Part shown: positions 1 through 5,519 of the stretch, piece after piece | Layout: every line of letters starts with the position of its first letter | How positions within the stretch are numbered: the first letter of the stretch is position 1 | Origin: Nitrospira sp. | Lineage (GTDB): Bacteria > Nitrospirota > Thermodesulfovibrionia > Thermodesulfovibrionales > SM23-35 | DNA length: 9,068 nucleotides | Direction of reading: 5' to 3' | Assembly (NCBI GenBank): GCA_016873595.1 | Contig: VGWZ01000075.1 | Span: 1-9,068, forward strand | Notes under the pieces: generated by a model | The model's database searches: none | Told to the model about the DNA's origin: nothing | The model's input: only the letters and a program-made list of their open reading frames with translations | Program-made: the position numbers and the translations under genes

Positions 1-34
1 ATCCTCAAAAGACCGACTAAAAAACTGGGGTAAT

Positions 35-253
35 CTACTCTATTATCTTAGGCACCCTGTAGAATTTATCTGTATGGTCAGGCGCATTCATCAGGGCATC
101 CTCTACAGGAATTGAATAACCCGGTATATCACCCCGCACCACGTTGCTCAACGATAAGACATGGGATGTCGGCTCTATGTTATTAGGAAAGATAGGGAAA
201 GATAGTGTCAGGTCTCCACATTTGACAAAAAGATAAAACAAGCTGAGGAGCAT
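35..253 (-). CDS. Hypothetical protein or gene remnant, 72 codons
   Basis: I do not recognise this frame. From the ATG at 253 it begins with a hydrophobic stretch (LLSLFYLFV, residues 2-10) and ends in a polar segment rich in D, P and H (PVEDALMNAPDHTDKF). The same frame stays open upstream of the ATG to a TAG near position 303, adding about 16 codons (ending GDYGKKQDL) without another usual start codon. No good ribosome binding site precedes the ATG. A frame that continues upstream of its only possible start is what one sees in the 3' remnant of a decayed gene, but it could also be chance. There is no motif on which to base a function, and it points the same way as the rest of the window. 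Low confidence that it makes a protein. Confidence 0.25.
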   Translation of the reverse strand: MLLSLFYLFVKCGDLTLSFPIFPNNIEPTSHVLSLSNVVRGDIPGYSIPVEDALMNAPDHTDKFYRVPKIIE

Positions 254-538
254 CAGGTCTTGTTTCTTACCATAATCCCCTTTTGCGAATAAAACTACAG
301 GCTAAGATAAAAGTTGAGGCTGAGATAGTTATGGAATAATCAGGAACACCCACCAATTATCAATTTTATAGAGCAGTCTTTTGGCCTATCGTGCGTCAAA
401 TCGAAAAATAGGGATGTGTATTCAGATTGTTGTTTTTTCGGGAGCGATGTGGTAGTATTTATTCATACCGTATGGGAGGTGAAGTTATAGGAACTGCCGT
501 TAGTCGTAGAAAAGGTGTCGTGTCTTGAACTCGATATT

Positions 539-559
539 CCCTGTAGTCTTGCTACAGGG
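539..559. repeat. CCCTGT hairpin repeat, copy 1
   Basis: Perfect 8-bp stem CCCTGTAG (539-546) and CTACAGGG (552-559) around the loop TCTTG. It is followed on the plus strand by TTTCC, which is too weak a T tract for a clear intrinsic terminator. A near-identical hairpin occurs at 671-691. The repetition with conserved loop points to a dispersed palindromic repeat rather than a chance structure. Confidence 0.7.
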
Positions 560-570
560 TTTCCTTATTT

Positions 571-639
571 GTCATTCCGCACTTGATGCGGAATCCAGTT
601 TCTTTGTTTTTTCTGGATTCCTGCTTCCGCAGGAATGAC
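571..639. repeat. GTCATT cloverleaf palindromic repeat, copy 1 (69 bp)
   Basis: The outer arms GTC (571-573) and GAC (637-639) close a three-arm structure. Arm 1 is ATTCCGCA / TGCGGAAT (574-581 and 587-594) with loop CTTGA. The central arm is CCAG / CTGG (595-598 and 613-616) with a T-rich loop. Arm 3 is ATTCCTGC / GCAGGAAT (617-624 and 629-636) with loop TTCC. All stems are perfect. A second copy with the same layout is at 4082-4155. Sequences of this kind are known as dispersed intergenic palindromes in many bacterial genomes; no mobility gene is present beside it. Confidence 0.85.
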
Positions 640-670
640 AGCATACCATGGTTACAAATATATTTAGATA

Positions 671-691
671 CCCTGTGGTCTTGCCGCAGGG
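671..691. repeat. CCCTGT hairpin repeat, copy 2
   Basis: Stem CCCTGTGG (671-678) and CCGCAGGG (684-691) around the loop TCTTG. Relative to the copy at 539-559 one A-T pair is replaced by G-C through changes on both sides, and one T-A pair becomes a T-G wobble. The loop and the trailing GTT are unchanged. Pairing is therefore kept while the sequence has drifted. Confidence 0.7.
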
Positions 692-857
692 TTGTTCATT
701 CTTGACTTTAAAAAGAGATGCCCGCAACGGCAGAAAACAACGGCGGCAAAGACTAACATAAAAATCCTTTTTAGATTAAGTAGGTACAGCTATCCCTATT
801 TATTGAGATAAGTTTGCTACAAAGATATCAACGTTACGACGACTTCATCCCCTCTAT

Positions 858-873
858 TGTTCCACGTGGAACA
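858..873. promoter_or_regulatory. parS: parS centromere site (ParB-binding palindrome)
   Basis: The 16-bp perfect palindrome TGTTCCACGTGGAACA has the form of chromosomal parS sites: the family consensus is TGTTNCACGTGNAACA, and the CC/GG variant is, as I recall, the one used in pseudomonads. ParB loads on parS as a CTP-dependent clamp and, with ParA and SMC, directs origin segregation. It sits 7 bp beyond the ccdA stop codon, in a gene-poor stretch. parS sites normally cluster near the replication origin, so this segment is probably origin-proximal. The parA and parB genes are not in the window. The match is read directly; binding is inferred. Confidence 0.85.
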
Positions 874-880
874 TTTAAAA

Positions 881-1603
881 TTAGAACTTAATCCCGAAAT
901 CTGGAAATAATCCTGAGAATTCACGCACCTTATTGCTCAGGAGCATGATCCCGAACACAATGAGGATAAGTCCACTGAAAAACATAATCCATCGCATATA
1001 TTTAGCCAGTTTCTTTGAATAACTGAGAAATGAATTAATTGCAAGGGCTGAGATAAAAAAGGGGATTGCAAAGCCAAGGGAATAGACTAAGAGGAGCTTG
1101 AATCCATAGAGGGCAGATGCCTGTGAACTTGCATAAATGAGTATTGTGCCAAGTATTGGGCCGATGCACGGTGCCCAGCCTACTGCAAATGCCATCCCTA
1201 CAAGAACCGATCCAATATATCCCGATGGTCTCCCTCCTATTTTGAATTTTATTTCCGTCATGAGAAAGCCGAATTTCAGAATACCCGCAACAAACAAACC
1301 GAATATGATGACTACAATACCACCGATTATTCTTATATAATCCATGTAGTCAAATAAAAGTCTGCCTATGCCAGATGATGATACGCCCAAAGTGATAAAG
1401 ACCGACGAAAAACCAAATATAAATGCAAGTGAGTGTGTGATGGTCAGGTATCTCACCCTTTTCCTGTCCACATCTGTGGTGAGGTCTTCAAATGAAATAC
1501 CAGTAATAAAGGATACATAAGAGGGCACGAGCGGGAGAACACATGGGGAAAGGAATGACAACACGCCTGCAAGAAATGCTAAGGGAAAAGAGACATCCTT
1601 CAT
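881..1603 (-). CDS. ccdA: CcdA-type cytochrome c biogenesis / thiol-disulfide transporter
   Basis: A 240-residue integral membrane protein of the CcdA/DsbD transmembrane family, which passes electrons from cytoplasmic thioredoxin across the inner membrane to extracytoplasmic thiol partners for haem attachment to c-type cytochromes or disulfide reduction. Six hydrophobic segments can be read at about residues 8-33, 54-76, 88-112, 130-158, 168-192 and 205-225. The two redox cysteines are in the expected places: C21 in SPCVLPLVP of helix 1 and C146 in WAPCIGPILG of helix 4. Length is normal for CcdA; the DsbD periplasmic domains are absent, so a separate thioredoxin-like partner is needed and is not in the window. 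It starts 9 nt after mog, with GGCGGA upstream of the ATG, and is the last gene of the mosc-mog-ccdA group. A parS-like site follows 7 bp after its stop. Confidence 0.93.
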   Translation of the reverse strand: MKDVSFPLAFLAGVLSFLSPCVLPLVPSYVSFITGISFEDLTTDVDRKRVRYLTITHSLAFIFGFSSVFITLGVSSSGIGRLLFDYMDYIRIIGGIVVIIFGLFVAGILKFGFLMTEIKFKIGGRPSGYIGSVLVGMAFAVGWAPCIGPILGTILIYASSQASALYGFKLLLVYSLGFAIPFFISALAINSFLSYSKKLAKYMRWIMFFSGLILIVFGIMLLSNKVREFSGLFPDFGIKF

Positions 1604-1612
1604 TTCATCCGC

Positions 1613-2095
1613 CTAACGGCCACACTCTGCAGGGTCTCCTTTAATCTTCTCTATTGCATGGGGTATTACGTCTAAGATAACTTCGAGGTTTTCTTTTACA
1701 GCCTTTGGACTTCCCGGAAGATTAATGATCAACGTCTCTCCCTTTACGCCTGCTACCGCCCTTGAAAGTATTGCCCTGTTTGTCTTTTTAACCCCTTCTG
1801 CTCTCATTGCCTCAGCAATGCCGGGGACCTCTCTCTCAATAACCTCAAGGGTTGCATCAGGTGTCACATCTCTCGGGGAAAGCCCTGTTCCACCAGTCGT
1901 AAGTATCAGGTCAACCTTTCTACAATACTCGTTAAGGCTTTCTCGTATCAGCTCTTTCTCGTCAGGCAGTACCTCATAATACTTTATCTCAGCTCCTATT
2001 CCCTTTAATATATCCTCAATCAAAGGTCCGCTTAAATCTTCTCGTTCACCTTTTGAGCCTTTATCGCTTATGGTCAATATGGCAACAGTAATCAT
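1613..2095 (-). CDS. mog: Molybdopterin adenylyltransferase, MogA/MoaB family
   Basis: A 160-residue MoCF-fold protein. Mog/MoaB enzymes adenylylate molybdopterin with ATP, the step that prepares it for molybdenum (or tungsten) insertion by MoeA in the cytoplasm. Visible motifs are the N-terminal VAILTISDKGSKGERED (residues 4-20), the binding signature TTGGTGLSPRDVTPDAT (67-83) with the conserved Asp pair around D76 and D80, and the C-terminal LPGSPKAVKENL (126-137) typical of the fold. Length matches the single-domain family. The ATG lies 3 nt after the stop of the MOSC gene, without a strong ribosome binding site, so translation is probably coupled to it. Whether it works as Mog or as the closely related MoaB cannot be settled from sequence alone. 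No MoeA or molybdoenzyme gene is in the window. Confidence 0.9.
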   Translation of the reverse strand: MITVAILTISDKGSKGEREDLSGPLIEDILKGIGAEIKYYEVLPDEKELIRESLNEYCRKVDLILTTGGTGLSPRDVTPDATLEVIEREVPGIAEAMRAEGVKKTNRAILSRAVAGVKGETLIINLPGSPKAVKENLEVILDVIPHAIEKIKGDPAECGR

Positions 2096-2098
2096 ACT

Positions 2099-2548
2099 CT
2101 ATTGCTTCTTACTTCTTGCTCTTATTTCGTCACCTTTCTTAATCTTCCCGCCTTTTAAGACTTTTACAAAAATTCCTTCTTTTGGCATAACACAATCACC
2201 AGCCTGATAATAAATATTACACCTGGTATGACATTCCTTTCCTATCTGGCTTACTTCGACCTCTATCGCATCTCCTATGGCCATTCTTGTGCCAATGGGG
2301 AGTTTAAGAAGGTCAATTCCCTCTGTGGTAATATTCTCTGCAAAATCACCAGGATTAACGTTCAGGCCCAAAGCCTGCATCTTTTTAATACTCTCGATCG
2401 CAAGGAGGCTCACCTGCCTGTGCCATTTGCCGGATGCATGTACATCTCCTTCAATACCAAAATCCTTTTTTATCACTGCCATCTTTACAGGCTTCTTCCG
2501 GACACCTTTCTTGTCGCTTATATTAATAGAAACCACTTTGCCTTTCAT
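2099..2548 (-). CDS. MOSC domain protein
   Basis: A 149-residue single-domain MOSC protein (MoCo sulfurase C-terminal fold, a beta-strand-rich domain found in molybdenum cofactor sulfurases and in YiiM/YcbX-like proteins). Readable features are GIEGDVHASGKWHRQVSLL (31-49), GDFAENITTEGIDL (67-80), LPIGTRMAIGDAIEVEV (83-99) and the conserved cysteine region GKECHTRC (103-110), where C106 is the family's sulfur-carrying candidate. The frame is open to an ATG at 2626, but that start lies inside a dispersed palindrome; the ATG at 2548 matches the usual MOSC N-terminus (KGKVVSINIS) and has AGG a short way upstream, so I chose it. Its stop is 3 nt before mog, and fusions of MOSC and Mog domains are, as I recall, known elsewhere. 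It probably acts in molybdenum cofactor or sulfur transfer, but its substrate is unknown. Confidence 0.87.
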   Translation of the reverse strand: MKGKVVSINISDKKGVRKKPVKMAVIKKDFGIEGDVHASGKWHRQVSLLAIESIKKMQALGLNVNPGDFAENITTEGIDLLKLPIGTRMAIGDAIEVEVSQIGKECHTRCNIYYQAGDCVMPKEGIFVKVLKGGKIKKGDEIRARSKKQ

Positions 2549-2583
2549 CTTTTCTAACCTAAATAATATTAGATAATGCTCCG

Positions 2584-2705
2584 ATAGGCAGGGCATAGTA
2601 TTTGAGCGGATTCTAAATCCCCCCATCCCCCCTTTGCTAAAGGGGGGTAAGGGGGGATTACAGGATGTTCGTCGAGAATGAGCGAAAATGCTATGCTCTG
2701 CCTAT
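2584..2705. repeat. Nested inverted repeat, MITE-like (122 bp)
   Basis: The terminal arms are 20 bp and match at 18 positions when reverse-complemented: ATAGGCAGGGCATAGTATTT at 2584-2603 and the complement of 2686-2705. Inside them is a G/C-run hairpin: CCCCCCTTT (2627-2635) and AAAGGGGGG (2639-2647) around GCT, extended by AATCCCCCC (2616-2624) and GGGGGGATT (2651-2659). About 15 bp, roughly 2661-2675, are present only in the right half. There is no transposase frame. It fills much of the gap between ahcY and the MOSC gene. Confidence 0.8.
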
Positions 2706-2802
2706 ATGTCACAATTTCAAGAATAATTTTGGTTAAATATATTTTTGAACAATGTCTGCATTATTCGTTTAACTTACAACTATCTTTTATTACGTCTGTT
2801 TA

Positions 2803-4062
2803 TTATGTCCCCATTTCCCAGCTCTTCAGATACTTCCTCTGCTTTTCTGTCAGCGTATCTATCTTGATTCCCATTGCCTGGAGCTTTAACCGGGCGATTT
2901 TCCTGTCAATCTCTTCGGGGACACTGTAGACCTTATTCTCAAGCCTCTTGTAATTTTTTGCTATAAATTCAACACAGAGTGCCTGGTTTGCAAAACTCAT
3001 ATCCATAACTGCTGACGGATGACCCTCTGCTGCTGCGAGGTTAACAAGCCTTCCTTCCCCGAGAAGATAGATTCTCCTGTTATTCTTCAGGGTATATTCT
3101 TCTACAAAGTCCCTTATGACCCTTCTCTTCTTTGAAATCTTCTTTAAGTCATCAATCGAAATCTCAACATTGAAATGGCCTGAATTACACAGGATCGCAC
3201 CATCTTTCATTAGGGTAAAACATTCCTTCGAAATTACATCAATATCTCCAGTTGCTGTAACAAAGATATCACCTATTTTTGAGGCCTCTTTGATGGGCAT
3301 CAACTCAAACCCATCCATTGTTGCTTCAAGTGCTCTTAATGGGTCTATCTCAGTAATAATGACCCTTGCACCCATACCCTTTGCCCTCATCGCAATGCCT
3401 TTGCCACACCATCCATAACCAGAGACTATAACTGTAGAGCCTGCAATGAGCCTGTTCGTTGCCCTCATTATTCCGTCTATTGTGCTTTGCCCTGTACCAT
3501 AGCGATTATCAAACAGATACTTTGTATACGCATCATTTACTGCAATAATCGGATATTTCAAAACACCTTTATCTGCCATTGCCCTCAGGCGTATAACCCC
3601 TGTCGTGGTTTCCTCTGTACCTCCTAAGACACTGGAAATCAGTTCTTTTCTTTCTCTGTGGAGTGTTGACACGAGGTCAGCACCGTCGTCCAGGGTAATA
3701 TGAGGCTTTAAAGAAAGGGCATCACGAATATGCCTGTAATATGTTTTGTTATCCTCTCCCTTTATTGCGAAGACAGGGATTTTGGAAAATCTGACCAAAG
3801 AAGCAGTAACATCATCCTGCGTACTTAAAGGGTTAGATGCACAGAGAAATACCTCTGCCCCACCAGCCTTCAGGGTTTCCACAAGATTCGCTGTCTCTGT
3901 TGTCACGTGAAGACAGGCAGATATCCTGACTCCCTTCAGGGGTTTTTCTTTGCTAAAACGTTTTGCAATACTCTTTAATACAGGCATCTCCTGAGCAGCC
4001 CATTCTGTCCTGAGCTTACCCTTTTTCGCTAAATTGATATCCTTAATGTCATGTTTTATCAT
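2803..4062 (-). CDS. ahcY: S-adenosylhomocysteinase
   Basis: A 419-residue NAD-dependent hydrolase that splits S-adenosylhomocysteine into homocysteine and adenosine in the cytoplasm, relieving product inhibition of SAM-dependent methyltransferases. Seen motifs: CLHVTTETANLVETL (50-64), CASNPLSTQDDVTASL (74-89), DDGADLVSTLH (125-135), EETTTGVIRL (150-159), NDAYTKYLFDNRYGTGQS (176-193), the NAD-binding GYGWCGKG (215-222), GHFNVEI (295-301) and EGHPSAVMDMSFANQAL (346-362). It ends soon after, without the insert and C-terminal extension of the longer eukaryotic/proteobacterial type, so it resembles the shorter archaeal/thermophile type. The frame is open to a GTG at 4101, but that and an ATG at 4086 lie in a cloverleaf repeat; the ATG at 4062 has AAGGA just upstream (4066-4070), though only 3 nt away. 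It follows metK by 173 nt in the same direction. Confidence 0.95.
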   Translation of the reverse strand: MIKHDIKDINLAKKGKLRTEWAAQEMPVLKSIAKRFSKEKPLKGVRISACLHVTTETANLVETLKAGGAEVFLCASNPLSTQDDVTASLVRFSKIPVFAIKGEDNKTYYRHIRDALSLKPHITLDDGADLVSTLHRERKELISSVLGGTEETTTGVIRLRAMADKGVLKYPIIAVNDAYTKYLFDNRYGTGQSTIDGIMRATNRLIAGSTVIVSGYGWCGKGIAMRAKGMGARVIITEIDPLRALEATMDGFELMPIKEASKIGDIFVTATGDIDVISKECFTLMKDGAILCNSGHFNVEISIDDLKKISKKRRVIRDFVEEYTLKNNRRIYLLGEGRLVNLAAAEGHPSAVMDMSFANQALCVEFIAKNYKRLENKVYSVPEEIDRKIARLKLQAMGIKIDTLTEKQRKYLKSWEMGT

Positions 4063-4081
4063 TTGTCCTTCGATCCCAACT

Positions 4082-4155
4082 GTCATTGCCGTGCTTGACA
4101 CGGCAATCCAGATATTTTTTAATCATTTCTGGATTCCTGCTTTCGCAGGAATGAC
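4082..4155. repeat. GTCATT cloverleaf palindromic repeat, copy 2 (74 bp)
   Basis: Same layout as the copy at 571-639. GTC (4082-4084) pairs with GAC (4153-4155). Arm 1 is ATTGCCGTG / CACGGCAAT (4085-4093 and 4099-4107), loop CTTGA. The central arm is CCAGA / TCTGG (4108-4112 and 4128-4132). Arm 3 is ATTCCTGC / GCAGGAAT (4133-4140 and 4145-4152), loop TTTC. Arm 1 differs in sequence from copy 1 but stays fully paired and keeps the loop. It lies in the ahcY leader, ending 11 nt from the AAGGA ribosome binding site. Confidence 0.85.
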
Positions 4156-4213
4156 CTAAAACCTTTGTTATTGAACAACATTTTAGTATAAGCGATCAGA
4201 ATCAATTTTTTTA

Positions 4214-4234
4214 TTCACTGCTCACTATTCACCG
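4214..4234. repeat. Three degenerate heptamers TTCACTG / CTCACTA / TTCACCG
   Basis: A 21-bp run of three imperfect 7-bp units sharing TCAC, directly after the metK stop codon (in the sense of metK transcription). It may be part of a dispersed intergenic sequence. No hairpin is formed, so it does not act as an obvious terminator. Confidence 0.35.
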
Positions 4235-4235
4235 T

Positions 4236-5387
4236 TTATAGCCCTGCCTCTTTCTTCAAAGTACCTGCCATATCTGTTTTCTCCCATGTGAAGTCAGGAT
4301 CAGTCCTTCCAAAATGACCGTAGACAGCTGTCTTTTTGAATATAGGCCTCCTCAGATTGAGGGTATCAATCATGCCTTTTGGTGTAAGGTCGAAGTTCTT
4401 CCTTATAATCCTTACTATCTGCTCTGATGGTATCTTCCCTGTTCCAAATGTATCGGCGAGTACTGATACTGGTTCAGGTACGCCAATGGCATATGCCATT
4501 TGGATTTCAACTCTCTCCGCTATCCCTGCTGCAATAATATTTTTTGCGATATATCTCGCCATGTAAGAACCTGACCTGTCTACCTTTGTGGGATCTTTTC
4601 CGGAAAAACAACCACCGCCATGCCTTCCAACTCCGCCATAACTATCAACGATAATCTTTCTGCCGGTAAGCCCTGTATCACCCATCGGCCCTCCAACAAC
4701 AAAACGGCCAGTTGGATTTATGTAATATTTCACATGCTCTTCGTCGAGAATATCTTCAGGGACTGTAGGCTTAATCACCTTCTCAACAATGTCCTCCCCT
4801 ATCTCTTTAAGTGTCACTTGCGGGCTATGCTGGGAAGAAATAACAATGCTGTCTATTCTAAAAGGCTTGCCGTCCCTGTACTCAACTGTTACCTGTGTCT
4901 TACCATCAGGCCTTAAATAGCTGAGAATATCTTTCTTTCTCACCTCAGCCAGTCTCATAGCAAGCTTATGGGCAAGTAAGATCGGAAGCGGCATTAATTC
5001 CTCGGTTTCGTTACAGGCGAATCCGAACATTAAACCCTGGTCACCAGCACCCCCTACATCAACACCCATAGCAATATCAGAGGACTGTTCATGAATTGAT
5101 GTAATAACTGCACACGTCTCATAATCGAAGCCATATTTCGCTCTTGTATAACCAATCTCTCTTATCGTCTCTCTCACAATATCGGGTATCTCGACATAAC
5201 AGCTTGTGGTGATCTCACCAGCCACAAACGCCAGGCCTGTTGTGACAAGTGTCTCACATGCAACTCTGGCAGTTGTATCCTTCGCAAGTATCGCATCGAG
5301 TATTGCATCAGAAATCTGATCCGCTATCTTATCAGGATGACCCTCTGTCACCGACTCAGACGTAAAGAAAAAATTCTTTTCCGACAC
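4236..5387 (-). CDS. metK: S-adenosylmethionine synthetase
   Basis: A 383-residue methionine adenosyltransferase that makes SAM from methionine and ATP in the cytoplasm, normally as a tetramer needing Mg and K ions. Diagnostic stretches are in order: SVTEGHPDKIADQISDAILD (12-31), the active-site loop GAGDQGLMFGFA (113-124), NPTGRFVVGGPMGDTGLTGR (224-243) and the phosphate-binding loop GGGCFSGKDPTKVDRSG (257-273). The last has Cys where GGGAFSGKD is more usual; this residue is not a known catalytic one. Length is normal and all three domains are present. The start codon is GTG, set by a strong AGGAGGTGA site 6-8 nt upstream. It follows rnr by 132 nt of AT-rich DNA containing a possible -10 (TAATAT) but no good -35. 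I see no SAM riboswitch. The ahcY gene follows, so SAM synthesis and SAH removal are side by side. Confidence 0.97.
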   Translation of the reverse strand: MSEKNFFFTSESVTEGHPDKIADQISDAILDAILAKDTTARVACETLVTTGLAFVAGEITTSCYVEIPDIVRETIREIGYTRAKYGFDYETCAVITSIHEQSSDIAMGVDVGGAGDQGLMFGFACNETEELMPLPILLAHKLAMRLAEVRKKDILSYLRPDGKTQVTVEYRDGKPFRIDSIVISSQHSPQVTLKEIGEDIVEKVIKPTVPEDILDEEHVKYYINPTGRFVVGGPMGDTGLTGRKIIVDSYGGVGRHGGGCFSGKDPTKVDRSGSYMARYIAKNIIAAGIAERVEIQMAYAIGVPEPVSVLADTFGTGKIPSEQIVRIIRKNFDLTPKGMIDTLNLRRPIFKKTAVYGHFGRTDPDFTWEKTDMAGTLKKEAGL

Positions 5388-5390
5388 CTT

Positions 5391-5399
5391 TCACCTCCT
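5391..5399 (-). promoter_or_regulatory. Ribosome binding site of metK
   Basis: On the minus strand this reads AGGAGGTGA, a full match to the anti-Shine-Dalgarno sequence, with AGGAGG 6 nt before the GTG at 5387. It is by far the strongest such site in the window and decides the non-ATG start of metK. Confidence 0.9.
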
Positions 5400-5519
5400 G
5401 TAAATAATCACAAATCTTAATATATTATCATACTTGTCGGAAATACAACACGAAGATATTGATTTTATTGGTTTTATAACAACATTTTTCTCCTCATCGT
5501 AACCTTTAAGGCAGCGGAT

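Larger units (their letters stand above)
254..880. other. 627-bp gene-poor region with repeats and parS
   Basis: I see no supportable gene here. Both strands have frequent stops, and the longest start-to-stop frame I could read on the plus strand in 410-530 is 18 codons (ATG at 472). The stretch holds a CCCTGT hairpin (539-559), a cloverleaf repeat (571-639), a second CCCTGT hairpin (671-691) and a parS-like palindrome (858-873). Positions 254-538 and 692-857 are AT-rich and contain nothing I can name: no DnaA boxes (TTATCCACA) and no tRNA. A TTGACT at 702-707 resembles a -35 hexamer but lacks a matching -10. Confidence 0.7.

Noticed and set aside
257..265. Cys in the MetK GGGCFSGKD loop (protein residues 257-265, encoded near 4593-4619) as an inactivating change
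   Set aside because: The catalytic and phosphate-binding residues around it are intact, and Ala/Cys exchange at this position is mild; noted only as a variant.
472..528. Plus-strand mini-frame MGGEVIGTAVSRRKGVVS
   Set aside because: Only 18 codons, no convincing ribosome binding site ahead of the ATG and no recognised motif.
539..691. CCCTGT hairpins as intrinsic terminators for ccdA
   Set aside because: On the ccdA strand neither stem is followed by a T tract; repetition with compensatory changes fits a dispersed repeat better.
539..693. CRISPR-like array
   Set aside because: Only two hairpin copies, far apart, with another repeat between them and no cas gene.
254..880. Possible replication origin because of the parS-like site and AT-rich DNA
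   Set aside because: No DnaA boxes (TTATCCACA or close forms) are visible and no dnaA, dnaN, gidA or parAB gene is present. parS alone shows only likely origin proximity.
2228..2557. Plus-strand frame opposite the MOSC gene, and similar plus-strand frames across the window
   Set aside because: Antisense shadows of well-supported genes, with no family motifs or initiation signals.
2642..2656. G-quadruplex
   Set aside because: Only two G6 runs per strand, each facing a complementary C6 run; the hairpin explains it better.
5388..5519. SAM or SAH riboswitch in the metK or ahcY leader
   Set aside because: The leaders are short and AT-rich, and the conserved helices of known SAM and SAH riboswitch classes are not seen; the ahcY leader is mostly the cloverleaf repeat.
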